Assembly: GCF_000314005.1 (NCBI RefSeq) | Contig: NZ_JH980292.1 | Span: 3,942,121-4,006,120 of the forward strand | Origin: Spirulina subsalsa PCC 9445 | Lineage (GTDB): Bacteria; Cyanobacteriota; Cyanobacteriia; Cyanobacteriales; Spirulinaceae | Length of the DNA stretch: 64,000 nt | Direction: 5' to 3' | Part shown: positions 7,982 through 15,778 of the stretch, in pieces | How positions within the stretch are numbered: position 1 is the first letter of the stretch | How the letters are laid out: each line of letters starts with the position of its first letter | Position numbers and translations under genes: made by a program | Notes under the pieces: model-generated | The model's database searches: none | What the model was told of the DNA's origin: nothing | What the model saw: only the letters and a program-made list of their open reading frames with translations

Positions 7982-9763
7982 ATGACTCAAACCTCCACCT
8001 TGCGCGTTTCTCCTTCTTCCCCCACGGAACCCACCTTTCATTATCAGGTGGCCATGCCTAACCCCCAGTGTCATCTCTTTGAAATCACCCTCCACCTCGA
8101 CAACTGGCAGGCAGACACCCTCAACCTCAAAATGCCCGTCTGGACCCCCGGTTCCTACCTCGTCCGGGAATATGCCCGACACCTGCAAGACTTCCACGTT
8201 ACCACTCAAGGAAAACCCCTCCCTTGGCAAAAAATCAGCAAAAATCACTGGCAAATCTCCACCCCCAAAACCCCCAACCTCACCATCACCTATCGCATCT
8301 TTGCCAATGAACTCACGGTGCGCACCAACCACCTGGACAGCACCCACGGTTACTTTAACGGTGCCGCCCTTTTCCTCTACAGTCCCGCGCACCAAAACCA
8401 TCCCCTCCAAGTGACCATCATCCCCCCCGATTCCCGTTGGCACGTTTCCACCGCCCTCCCCCCTCTGCCGGGGGGACAAAATACCTTTGTCGCGGCCGAT
8501 TTCGACACCCTCGTAGACAGTCCTTTTGAGATAGGAACCCATAAAATTCATCACTTCAGCGCCCTAAATAAGCCCCATCAATGGGCGATTTGGGGTCAAA
8601 ATAACTTGGATGTCAAAAAATTGATTGCAGACACCAAGAAGGTCATAGAAACTGAAGCCGAAATTTATGGCGGTCTACCCTATGAACAGTATTTATTTAT
8701 TCTTCACCTCACCGGAAACAGTTTCGGCGGGTTGGAACATAAAGACTCTTGCTCTTTAATTTACTCCCGCTTTGCCTTTCGTGAACCAGAGAAATATAAC
8801 CGTTTTATTCAGTTAGTGGCTCACGAATTTTTCCACCTTTGGAATGTGAAGCGCATCCGGCCTGATGCCTTAGAGAAATTCGATTATGACCAAGAAAACT
8901 ACACCCCCTCTCTTTGGTTTTGTGAAGGGACAACCAGTTATTATGATACTCTCATCCCTCTGTGGGCAGGGGTCTATGGTGAAAAGGCGTTTTTAGATAT
9001 CCTGAGTAAAGACATCAACCGTTTTTTAAATACTCCCGGCCGCGCCGTACAGCCTTTGAGTGAGTCCAGTTTTGATGCTTGGATTAAACTCTATCGCCGA
9101 GATAGTAATAGTGACAATTCTCAAATTTCCTACTATCTCAAGGGGGAATTAGTGAGTTTATTACTGGATTTACTAATTCGCCAAAAATACCAAAACCAAC
9201 GCTCATTTAACGATGTGTTAAAGCAAATGTGGGAACAGTTTGGCAAGGCAGAAATTGGCTACAGTCCTGAACAGCTTAAAGGGGTGATTGAATCGGTGGC
9301 GGAGATGGACTTAACAGACTTTTTTAATCGTTATCTTCACGGAACGGAAGAGTTGCCCTTAAACGAGTATTTAGAACCCTTTGGCTTACAAATTAAGGGG
9401 GTTCGAGAGAAGCATCCTAAGCCAGATTTAGGGGTGCGAGTAAGTGGTAGTAACGGCACCGCAACCATTCAATTTGTGGAGGCCAATTCCCCGGCCGCTT
9501 TAGCGGGAATTGATGCCGGAGATGAACTGTTGGCGCTGGATGAATTGCGGGTGACGGCGGAGGATTTAGACAGTCGTTTAAAAGATTATCGAGCGGGAGA
9601 TTATGTGAAAGTGACGGTATTTCATCAAGATGAATTGCGTCATTATGCGGTGTGTTTGGGAGAGCCTAAACCTGTGAGTTATCAAGTGACAAGGGTGAAG
9701 TCGCCAACGCCAGAACAGCAGGCTTTGTTAGGGGGATGGTTGCGCATCAGTCAAGAGGATTGA
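7982..9763 (+). CDS. M61 family zinc metallopeptidase with PDZ domain
   Basis: A 593-residue protein. The zinc motif HEFFH is at about residues 281-285, followed by LWNVKRIRP and the downstream glutamate in WFCEGTTSYY, as in M61 (glycyl aminopeptidase-type) enzymes. The N-terminal 180 residues are beta-rich, as in this family. A C-terminal PDZ-like region is visible around residues 470-560, with ANSPAALAGIDAGDELLALD. The ATG at 7982 is chosen over a TTG 27 bp upstream because it is a better start codon; no strong ribosome site decides. No clear signal peptide is present, so it may act in the cytoplasm. Confidence 0.9.
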   Translation: MTQTSTLRVSPSSPTEPTFHYQVAMPNPQCHLFEITLHLDNWQADTLNLKMPVWTPGSYLVREYARHLQDFHVTTQGKPLPWQKISKNHWQISTPKTPNLTITYRIFANELTVRTNHLDSTHGYFNGAALFLYSPAHQNHPLQVTIIPPDSRWHVSTALPPLPGGQNTFVAADFDTLVDSPFEIGTHKIHHFSALNKPHQWAIWGQNNLDVKKLIADTKKVIETEAEIYGGLPYEQYLFILHLTGNSFGGLEHKDSCSLIYSRFAFREPEKYNRFIQLVAHEFFHLWNVKRIRPDALEKFDYDQENYTPSLWFCEGTTSYYDTLIPLWAGVYGEKAFLDILSKDINRFLNTPGRAVQPLSESSFDAWIKLYRRDSNSDNSQISYYLKGELVSLLLDLLIRQKYQNQRSFNDVLKQMWEQFGKAEIGYSPEQLKGVIESVAEMDLTDFFNRYLHGTEELPLNEYLEPFGLQIKGVREKHPKPDLGVRVSGSNGTATIQFVEANSPAALAGIDAGDELLALDELRVTAEDLDSRLKDYRAGDYVKVTVFHQDELRHYAVCLGEPKPVSYQVTRVKSPTPEQQALLGGWLRISQED

Positions 9764-9786
9764 TTCTTTTGAAGGCATTGCTTTTT

Positions 9787-9809
9787 GGGCGCAAGCATTG
9801 CGCCCCTAC
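9787..9809. repeat. Short palindromic dispersed repeat, copy 2 of 3
   Basis: Identical to 1945-1967: an 8-bp perfect stem GGGCGCAA/TTGCGCCC with loop GCA, then CTAC. Confidence 0.85.
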
Positions 9810-10150
9810 GAGATAATGAAATTGTTGTAGGGTTAATCGTTGGAGTGGATATCTAATCACATTGTAGGGGCGTATTGCCTAGGCCCTTAAGCTGGGATAA
9901 GGAAATTATGGTGGGTTGAATTTGTGGGGTTTATCGAACAGTCGGGCAAAGTGCCTCAAACCCGCATTCTTTCGTTCAATAACTTTGATGTGGGTTTTTT
10001 CGGGGGGTGGGTTAGGTGGGGAGGAGGTAGAGGCCGGGTAGGGTATATCAAAAAAATATCTCCGATCCTAACAGACCCCTCCTTAACCCGTCAATCCCCC
10101 AATTTATCCAAATCAAGTATCACCCCCTCCCCCTTAGATCGGTGAATAGA

Positions 10151-10279
10151 GCGATCGCCCCCTAAAAATAGACCAGCCACAACCCAAAACCCTACCCCAA
10201 CCCCAAAATTCACCCCATCAAACCCCAAAAGTAAACTTATTCAAAGAATTTTAAAAATCTTCAAAGGATTGTAAACTTT
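10151..10279 (+). repeat. 129-bp direct repeat, left copy, flanking toxin-antitoxin pair
   Basis: It starts at a HIP1-like GCGATCGC and continues through ATAGACCAGCCACAACCC to GGATTGTAAACTTT. The right copy at 11164-11291 differs at about five positions. The two copies bracket the MNT/HEPN genes. Confidence 0.9.
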
Positions 10280-10462
10280 AATGAGACTCAATATTCATAA
10301 CTCACCCCCTATTAGGGTTTTGCCCCTCTTGATGATAGGGGCGATCGCCCTAGACTCCCATCCATGACAAGCCTCAGAAATTTAGCTACAATCCCCACAG
10401 CACCACCCCCAACCCAGATCCACCAATGGTTAGTTAAAAACTAGACCTACCCCGCTCAATCT

Positions 10463-10786
10463 ATGCCAGTAATCCCCGTACAAACAAAAGCCCAAGTCCT
10501 CGCTCTCCTTCAAGAACATCACCAAACATTACACAACTTTGGCGTTAAACGTTGTGGCATCTTTGGTTCATTTGTCCACGACCATGCAATTCACCCCCAA
10601 AGTGATGTTGATATCTTAGTCACCTTTGAACCAAACCAAAAAACCTTTGATAACTTCATCCACTTATCTTTTTTCCTAGAAGATATTTTTGGTAGATCCG
10701 TCGATCTCATCACCATTGAATCCTTAAGTCCTTATATCGGGCCACACATTTTAAATGAGGTTGAATATGTCCCCATCGGCTCGTGA
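10463..10786 (+). CDS. mntA: MNT-domain nucleotidyltransferase, antitoxin of HEPN/MNT pair
   Basis: A 107-residue minimal nucleotidyltransferase. The core motif is GIFGSFVHDHAIHPQSDVDILV: the GSF at 35-37 and the metal-binding Asp48 and Asp50, with a third Asp at 81 (SVDLIT). In characterised HepT/MntA systems this protein AMPylates a tyrosine of the HEPN toxin and silences it. The toxin gene starts inside the end of this gene, a 20-bp overlap typical of such operons. Compared with the usual GSxxR signature the Arg is replaced by His, which may or may not affect activity. Family assignment is firm; activity is inferred. Confidence 0.85.
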   Translation: MPVIPVQTKAQVLALLQEHHQTLHNFGVKRCGIFGSFVHDHAIHPQSDVDILVTFEPNQKTFDNFIHLSFFLEDIFGRSVDLITIESLSPYIGPHILNEVEYVPIGS

Positions 10787-11111
10787 ATACCTACAACACA
10801 TCTTGGATGAAACAACATACATGATGACAAACTCTGTTGATTTAGATAAAACAGAATTTCTGCAAAATGAAACCATAAAACGTGCCTATGTTCGCAGCAT
10901 TGAAGTCATTGGCGAAGCCGTCAAACAATTGCCGGATGAATTGCGTCAAAAATATGATGCTATTGAATGGCGGGCTATGGCTGGGATGCGCGATCGATTA
11001 ATTCATCATTATTTTGGTGTAGACTATGAAATTGTTTGGGATGTTGTCATCAATAAAATTCCTCAACTAGACACCAATATTAGGCTGATTCTTCAGGAAT
11101 TAAAAAAATAG
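10767..11111 (+). CDS. hepT: HEPN-domain RNase toxin (HepT/DUF86)
   Basis: A 114-residue all-helical protein with the HEPN signature R-x4-H-x-Y: Arg75, His80 and Tyr82 in MRDRLIHHYFG. In this family Arg and His are the RNase residues, and the Tyr is where the partner antitoxin attaches AMP. The ATG at 10767 (MSPSAREYL) is preferred to one 12 bp upstream because family members start close to this position. It overlaps the antitoxin gene, and both are enclosed by near-identical 129-bp direct repeats. Confidence 0.85.
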   Translation: MSPSAREYLQHILDETTYMMTNSVDLDKTEFLQNETIKRAYVRSIEVIGEAVKQLPDELRQKYDAIEWRAMAGMRDRLIHHYFGVDYEIVWDVVINKIPQLDTNIRLILQELKK

Positions 11112-11163
11112 AAAAATTCACATCAGGCTCTGTTCTACTCAGTTTCGACATTTGCCCGATGGG

Positions 11164-11291
11164 GCGATCGCCCCCTAAAAATAGACCAGCCACAACCCAA
11201 AACCTTACCCCAACCCCAAAATTCACCCCATCAAACCCCAAAAGTAAACTTATTCAAAGAACTTTAAAACTCTTTAAAGGATTGTAACTTT
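11164..11291 (+). repeat. 129-bp direct repeat, right copy
   Basis: Near-identical to 10151-10279, including the start GCGATCGCCCCCTAAAAATA and the end GGATTGTAACTTT. It begins 52 bp after the toxin stop codon. Confidence 0.9.
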
Positions 11292-11300
11292 TTGCTTAAA

Positions 11301-11583
11301 TCACCATGTAATTCCCTTCATCTCTAGGGGAAATAACCGCCGATCCGAGAGCCGATCTGCATCAATTGCTCCCACCAAATACTCCCCAGTTTCCTGCTGT
11401 TCCACAATATCCTCATCATCAATCCAAGATTGCAACAGATCAATCACCTCAGCTTGTTGTTGCCGCTCTAAAGACTTTGCCACAAGCTGTAGCATCATCG
11501 CTTCCGGTGATAACCCCCTGCCGCGCTGCTTCCTGACAAAGGTATTGCTCCAATTCAAGGGGAATATCTACTGTTAACGTCAT
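11301..11583 (-). pseudogene. Frameshifted antitoxin-like small protein
   Basis: Reading from an ATG at 11583 gives MTLTVDIPLELEQYLCQEAARQG, which looks like the start of cyanobacterial VapB/RHH-type antitoxin-like proteins. The frame then breaks. The frame continuing as LSPEAMMLQLVAKSLERQQQAEVI is offset by one base, and the break lies at a run of five G (minus strand) near 11511-11517. Removing one G would restore a continuous protein of about 93 residues. The second half alone is open at 11301-11558. It is either a real homopolymer frameshift or a sequencing error. No partner toxin gene is adjacent. Confidence 0.55.
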
Positions 11584-11665
11584 CAGCTTTCCACAACACT
11601 AACCCCATTGTAACCCGCTCTTTTATGATTCCAGACTTCCCAACTCTTCCCGGTTCAGAATATCT

Positions 11666-11753
11666 CTCTTCTGTCAAACTGGGGTCAAACCCTGATTCTC
11701 TCGTTGGCTGTGATGGCGAAGATTCGTTAAAATCTTCTAGAGTGACAGAAGAG
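11666..11753. mobile_element. Tiny inverted-repeat element (88 bp)
   Basis: The ends CTCTTCTGTCA and TGACAGAAGAG are perfect 11-bp inverted repeats. The interior starts AACTGGGGTCAAAC and contains a TGTGATGGCG segment. A diverged copy with the same ends is at 53184-53270. Target duplications are not clear. It abuts the stranded IS end that follows. Confidence 0.65.
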
Positions 11754-11779
11754 GGATAGTAGCTTACTGACATGAACCG

Positions 11780-11809
11780 ATTATACAATATCTAGGGATA
11801 AATCGTCAC
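11780..11809 (-). promoter_or_regulatory. Sigma70-type promoter of the stranded IS end
   Basis: On the minus strand the -10 is TATAAT and the -35 is GTGACG in place of the TTGACG of the other copies, spaced 18 bp. It would fire leftward towards the frameshifted antitoxin-like gene. Confidence 0.45.
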
Positions 11810-11906
11810 TCCCTAGTAAATGATTGCCCTAGTAAATGATTGTTGGTTAATTTTCGGGGCATCGAACCCCTCAATTAACCGTCTTTCATCCCGACACTGA
11901 CATTTG

Positions 11907-11948
11907 CTACGCAACGCTTTGCTACGCAACGCTTTGCGAACGCGAACG
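11907..11948. repeat. Short dispersed repeat inserted in IS end (42 bp)
   Basis: Two tandem copies of the 15-mer CTACGCAACGCTTTG followed by CGAACGCGAACG. The corresponding IS end near 56273 lacks it and reads GACATTTGTACAGTG, an empty site. Related sequence fills gaps in the tnpB at 27544-27574 and 28053-28117. The stop codon of the VOC gene lies within this repeat. Confidence 0.8.
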
Positions 11949-12404
11949 TACAGTGCGGGGCTTCCCGACGTGAGCTAAAACCCGGATAAATTCTAAGGGT
12001 AAACCATCCGTATCGGCAATAAAGGCCACTTCATAAACTCGTTGGCCAATGATTTGCTGGGTGGGTGCTAATAAAACTTGTAGGGGTTGATACTGCTCAG
12101 GATTCTCCTCTGTGGCGGCGGCAAAAACTTGTATCATGCCTTGTAACCATTGGGGCAAACTGGGGGTTGTGGTGGTGAGGTCGAAGGATAGATGATAGTA
12201 GCCGACATAATGTTCATCCCCAAAGGCATCGGGGGCGGGTTTGGGTTCAGGAATTTGAATCAGTTCAATTCGTCCTCCTAACCCTTCTAACCAACAGGCT
12301 AAGGTGTAACCTGTGGTGAAGCGTTCCTGAACGATAAAGCCGAGTTTTTCGTAAAAGGCGATCGCCTTGTGAATGTTAGCGGTGCGAATGGAGGCATGGT
12401 GCAT
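11922..12404 (-). CDS. VOC superfamily (glyoxalase/dioxygenase-like) protein with mosaic C-terminus
   Basis: A 160-residue single VOC domain. It opens MHHASIRTANIHKAIAFYEKLGF, the typical first betaalphabeta unit with a His early, and has YHLSFDL and DTDGLPLEFIRV later, with an EFIRV strand as in metal-binding VOC proteins. The substrate cannot be told. The C-terminus is abnormal. After FIRVLAHV the residues GKPRTV are encoded by an inserted IS end, and RSRSQSVA plus the TAG stop by a short dispersed repeat inside it. The core fold is probably intact because the insertion falls after the last beta strand. It lies 24 bp downstream of the TIGR02652 gene, same strand. Confidence 0.82.
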   Translation of the reverse strand: MHHASIRTANIHKAIAFYEKLGFIVQERFTTGYTLACWLEGLGGRIELIQIPEPKPAPDAFGDEHYVGYYHLSFDLTTTTPSLPQWLQGMIQVFAAATEENPEQYQPLQVLLAPTQQIIGQRVYEVAFIADTDGLPLEFIRVLAHVGKPRTVRSRSQSVA

Positions 12405-12427
12405 GGGGAGAAAGCAGAAAACAGCAA

Positions 12428-12940
12428 CTATTCAAACAAACGGAAGTAGGGATAACGCACAGGAACTCCCGGTTCTTTTTCCAAGGCGAAATTAATCACC
12501 TCCCACCGGGGATCTTGATCGGTTTCTGGGCTAAAATCGACGGGCAAACCGTACAATTTCGGGAGATGGGGATCAACGTTGTTATTCCGCCAACTGGTAT
12601 TCCGTTCTAAATAGCCACTCACTAAGTCTCGATAACGGTTGGCAATAATCACCTTCGTTGCTCGAAATCCTTGGGTGTACAGACGATCTAAGGCCTCGTG
12701 AATTTCAAAACGAATACCATCAGGATGGGTGTGTTGACGATACCATTCCTCATTCCACTGTCGCCAGTGTCGTCCTGACTGGAGGTGAACTAACTCTCCC
12801 GTTTTGGGATCTGCCTCAAAAGCCCCATGTCGAGGACAGAGATAGGTGTCAGTTAACGTCAGTGCAGGAATGGCTTGGCGACAGTGTGGACATTTTATCT
12901 CTGCACCAAAAATGGGATACTGGAGACTAGGATTCATCAT
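12428..12940 (-). CDS. TIGR02652 family protein
   Basis: A 170-residue protein starting MMNPSLQYPIFGAEIKCPHC. A probable zinc-binding motif CPHC at 17-20 pairs with a later Cys/His group (YLCPRHGAFE). The body contains WNEEWYRQHTHPDGIRFEIHEALDRLYTQG and ends FPYFRLFE-like (YPYFRLFE). This matches my memory of the cyanobacteria-specific TIGR02652 family. Function unknown. It is soluble and heads a short leftward unit with the VOC gene. Confidence 0.8.
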   Translation of the reverse strand: MMNPSLQYPIFGAEIKCPHCRQAIPALTLTDTYLCPRHGAFEADPKTGELVHLQSGRHWRQWNEEWYRQHTHPDGIRFEIHEALDRLYTQGFRATKVIIANRYRDLVSGYLERNTSWRNNNVDPHLPKLYGLPVDFSPETDQDPRWEVINFALEKEPGVPVRYPYFRLFE

Positions 12941-13076
12941 GGAAGGTGGTTCTCATGGTCGCAACTTAAAGGGTGTGAGTTTCATTATATAAGGTATTTT
13001 TGGCAACCCTTGGGCTTTCTTGGCTATTCTCAGCATTCTCAAGACTATTTTGTTGATTTTTTTGCGGTTTAATAAC

Positions 13077-13598
13077 ATGAATCATTTACCCTCCTATTGG
13101 AGTCCTCCGGATCTCTCTCAAGCGGCTTTTGTGGCCTCTAATGCTACGGTGATCGGGGATGTTCTCGTCCATGAGGGAGCGAGTATTTGGTATGGGGCGA
13201 TATTACGGGGGGATGTGGAACGGATTGAGGTGGGCGCCCATTCTAATATTCAAGATGGGGCGATTTTTCATGGCACCCCCGGTTTACCAACGATTTTAGA
13301 GGAATATGTCACTATTGGCCATCGGGCGGTTATCCATGCCGCCCATATTGAACGGGGGAGTTTGATTGGCATTGGGGCGATTATTTTGGATGGGGTGCGA
13401 GTGGGGGCTGGGAGTGTGATTGGGGCGGGCTGTGTGGTGACGAAGGATGTTCCGGCGCGATCGCTCATGGTAGGGATTCCGGCTAAATTCCGCCGAGACG
13501 TGAGCGAGGAGGAAGTGGAGGAAATGATCCAACACGCCAAGAATTACGAAAAACTCGCCCTCGTTCATGCCGGGAAAGGTACGGAAACGGGGTTCTAA
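13077..13598 (+). CDS. Gamma-class carbonic anhydrase family protein (left-handed beta-helix)
   Basis: A 173-residue hexapeptide-repeat protein. Repeats of the [LIV]-G-x4 type run from about residue 20 to 140. The three putative zinc histidines of gamma-carbonic anhydrases are present: His65 (IFHGTPG), His82 and His87 (IGHRAVIH). The family interconverts CO2 and bicarbonate or acts as a related acyltransferase-like scaffold. The ATG at 13077 follows an AT-rich stretch, and residues upstream of it in the longer frame look non-coding. It has no CcmM-type RbcS-like repeats, so it is the short stand-alone form. Confidence 0.88.
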   Translation: MNHLPSYWSPPDLSQAAFVASNATVIGDVLVHEGASIWYGAILRGDVERIEVGAHSNIQDGAIFHGTPGLPTILEEYVTIGHRAVIHAAHIERGSLIGIGAIILDGVRVGAGSVIGAGCVVTKDVPARSLMVGIPAKFRRDVSEEEVEEMIQHAKNYEKLALVHAGKGTETGF

Positions 13599-13603
13599 TG
13601 TAA

Positions 13604-13668
13604 TCGGGAGTCGGGTGTCGGGTGTCGGGTGTCGGGTGTCGGGTGTCGGGTGTCGGGTGTCGGGAATA
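13604..13668. repeat. Heptamer tract (GGGTGTC)n
   Basis: GGGAGTC followed by about eight tandem GGGTGTC units, a variant of the GGGAGTC heptamer found between many genes here. Confidence 0.85.
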
Positions 13669-13740
13669 GGTAATAGGTAATAGGGAATAATTATCAACTC
13701 CCCTGCTCCCCTGCTCCCCCTCTCCCCTCTTGCCCCAAAG

Positions 13741-13773
13741 AGGAACACCCCGATCTAGGATCAGGGTGTTCCT
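13741..13773. terminator. Strong hairpin, possible terminator
   Basis: AGGAACACCC and GGGTGTTCCT form a perfect 10-bp stem, extended by an inner GATC/GATC pairing. No long U-run follows on either strand, so the terminator call is tentative. It lies 140 bp after the carbonic anhydrase gene. Confidence 0.5.
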
Positions 13774-14223
13774 CAAAATTTCCCATTAATAGGTTGGCCT
13801 TTATAAAAGCGACCAGCGTCATTCATAAAACCCGTCTTGTTTCAAGTGACAGGCGTGATTTATCTTTTCTTATGGTTCTCAATGTAAATGGCAAATGTGA
13901 GGATTTTGTGAGAAATCCCTGACAAAATATTATTATTCCTTATAGAAAAATCTGTTGCTGGTGATTTTTACTATTAATGATTCTCCAGTATACCATGAAA
14001 CTCAGCAAATGTTGTCCAGATTACCAAAAAAAAAGACCAGAACTGTATTAGTTCCCCGGCAAGTGGGGGGGGAGTTTAGGATGGGTTGGAAAATCTGGTC
14101 AAGGGCGAGAGGACACAGCTAGGCTGTGTCCTTTGCTCAGAGATGAATTACCCGACCCCTGAGCAGGGCGGGGTTACTAAAACCTCGCCCTTCTTGAGTT
14201 TGGAGCTTTAAGGAGAGGGGAAC
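13774..14223. other. Intergenic region, AT-rich left half and structured GC-rich right half
   Basis: No gene was found. The left part (13774-14040) is AT-rich. The right part (14101-14192) contains nested inverted repeats: AAGGGCGAG (14101-14109) with CTCGCCCTT (14184-14192), a perfect hairpin at 14111-14131, and CCCTG/CAGGG near 14157-14168. Confidence 0.5.
14111..14131. terminator. Perfect 9-bp hairpin downstream of icd
   Basis: GGACACAGC-TAG-GCTGTGTCC. It is about 95 bp beyond the icd stop on the minus strand. No T-run follows, so it may be part of a structured RNA and not a simple terminator. Confidence 0.4.
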
Positions 14224-15645
14224 TTAGAAGTGATCAATAATGGCCTGGGCGAATTCAGAACACTTCAAGGGGGTATCTACCCGAGGTTCCATGAGACGGG
14301 CGAGATCGTAGGTAACTTGACGATTGGCGATCGCATCTCCAATTCCCTTTTTAATCAAATCCGCCGCCTCTTGCCACCCCATGAACTCCAACATCATCAC
14401 CCCCGAGAGAATAACCGATCCCGGATTAATGCGGTCGAGTCCCGCGTGTTTCGGGGCCGTGCCGTGGGTCGCTTCAAACACCGCACAAGTATCACCAATA
14501 TTCGCCCCGGGACCCATACCTAAGCCCCCCACAATGGCCGCCGCCGCATCAGAGATATAATCCCCATTTAGGTTCATCGTGGCCAAAATTGAATATTCAT
14601 CCGGTCGAGTCTGAATTTGCTGGAAAATACTATCGGCGATGCGATCGTTGACCATCACCTTATCTTTCCATTGACCCTTACCATGAGTCTCCCAAATGGC
14701 ATTTAACACCCCTTCCACCTCTTGACAAACCTCCTGTTTTTTCTCGGCCGTCAAGGCATCATAACCGGGGTCTACCATGCGCGCATTGTCTTCAATAGAC
14801 AAATCAGGATTTTTCTCCTTATTGCTCAAAATCCAAGACTCCCGTTCCGTGACACATTCAGCCCGAAACTCGGTTGTTGCCAGTTCATAGCCCCAATCTC
14901 GGAACGCTCCCTCGGTGTACTTCATGATATTGCCCTTATGAACCAGTGTCACCGTTTGCTTAGGTTTCGGCAAGGTCAACGCCCGTTCAATCGCCCGACG
15001 AATCAAACGCTGAGAACCTGTTTTACTCACAGGTTTAATGCCAATTCCTGAATCTAGGCGAATTTGCTTGCTACCATGTTCTGGAGTGGCCGGAATCAGG
15101 TTTTGGTTGAGAATGTCAATCAACTTCTGGGCGATTTCGGTTCCTTCTCGCCATTCAATCCCTAAATAAATATCTTCGGTATTTTCCCGATAGATAATGA
15201 CATCTAACTTTTCTGGGGTTTTGTGGGGGGAAGGAGTGCCGGAATAGTACCGACAGGGACGCACACAAGCGTAGAGGTCATTGATTTGCCGCAAGGCCAC
15301 ATTTAAAGAACGAATCCCGCCCCCAATGGGCGTGGTTAACGGGCCTTTGATGGCGATACCGTATTCTTTAATGGCATTGAGGGTATCTTCCGGCAAGTAT
15401 TGGTAGGTACCATAGACCTCACAGGCCTCGTCGCCCGCGTAAACTTTAAACCAATGAATTTTACGCTGACCGCCGTAGGCCTTCTCCACCGCCGCATTAA
15501 TCACCTTTTCTGTGGCTGGCCAAATATCAACGCCCGTGCCATCTCCACGAATAAAGGGGATAATGGGATCATCAGGAACAATAGGTTTGCCATCCTTAAA
15601 GGTAATGCGTGAACCCACTGTCGGAGGAGTAATTTTTTCGTACAT
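14224..15645 (-). CDS. icd: NADP-dependent isocitrate dehydrogenase
   Basis: A 473-residue enzyme of the prokaryotic NADP-ICDH family, converting isocitrate to 2-oxoglutarate and CO2 with NADPH, the source of the carbon skeleton for ammonium assimilation in cyanobacteria. Seen: PFIRGDGTG near the N-terminus, [19 protein letters not shown] with Ser113 (the isocitrate-binding, phosphorylatable Ser of the E. coli enzyme), [26 protein letters not shown], and [12 protein letters not shown] then [11 protein letters not shown] for NADP binding. The region [18 protein letters not shown] is an insert seen in cyanobacterial forms. It is transcribed leftward; the RR gene diverges upstream. Confidence 0.96.
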   Translation of the reverse strand: MYEKITPPTVGSRITFKDGKPIVPDDPIIPFIRGDGTGVDIWPATEKVINAAVEKAYGGQRKIHWFKVYAGDEACEVYGTYQYLPEDTLNAIKEYGIAIKGPLTTPIGGGIRSLNVALRQINDLYACVRPCRYYSGTPSPHKTPEKLDVIIYRENTEDIYLGIEWREGTEIAQKLIDILNQNLIPATPEHGSKQIRLDSGIGIKPVSKTGSQRLIRRAIERALTLPKPKQTVTLVHKGNIMKYTEGAFRDWGYELATTEFRAECVTERESWILSNKEKNPDLSIEDNARMVDPGYDALTAEKKQEVCQEVEGVLNAIWETHGKGQWKDKVMVNDRIADSIFQQIQTRPDEYSILATMNLNGDYISDAAAAIVGGLGMGPGANIGDTCAVFEATHGTAPKHAGLDRINPGSVILSGVMMLEFMGWQEAADLIKKGIGDAIANRQVTYDLARLMEPRVDTPLKCSEFAQAIIDHF

Positions 15646-15778
15646 AGCTTTTACAGCTTTTCTGAGTTAGGTTTCTGGTAGGCTACCAGATCCTATTGCC
15701 AAAGGGGTGTATTCTGAACGCTGAATTAAGATTTGAACCCGTTGTCCCGTCTGTTAGCACCACATAGAATGAATAACT

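Larger units (their letters stand above)
9764..10462. other. Long intergenic region without a convincing gene
   Basis: About 700 bp. It holds the 23-bp palindromic repeat at 9787-9809 and a partial relative near 9866. The first of two 129-bp direct repeats is at 10151-10279, with AT-rich DNA leading into the antitoxin gene. A short open frame at 9924-10145 is G/P/S-rich without family features and is judged non-coding. Confidence 0.6.
11756..11979 (-). mobile_element. Stranded left end of an IS605-type element with a short-repeat insertion
   Basis: The sequence matches the left end of the tnpB element at 54854-56310 (the run GTCGGGAAGCCCCGCACTG, the palindromic GAGGGGTTCGATGCCCCGAAAATTAACC region, the promoter), but the tnpB gene is gone. 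Relative to that copy it has an extra 42 bp at 11907-11948. The left end lies inside the 3' part of the VOC gene on the same strand. Confidence 0.75.

Noticed and set aside
7961-8554. 197-residue minus-strand frame opposite the M61 peptidase gene
   Set aside because: Gly/Val-rich mirror of a real GC-rich coding strand; shadow.
9924-10145. 73-residue frame in the 700-bp gap
   Set aside because: Low-complexity G, S and P content, no ribosome site and no recognisable motif.
11555-11788. 77-residue frame downstream of the stranded IS promoter
   Set aside because: It lies across the 88-bp inverted-repeat element and the IS end; composition and lack of family features suggest a chance frame.
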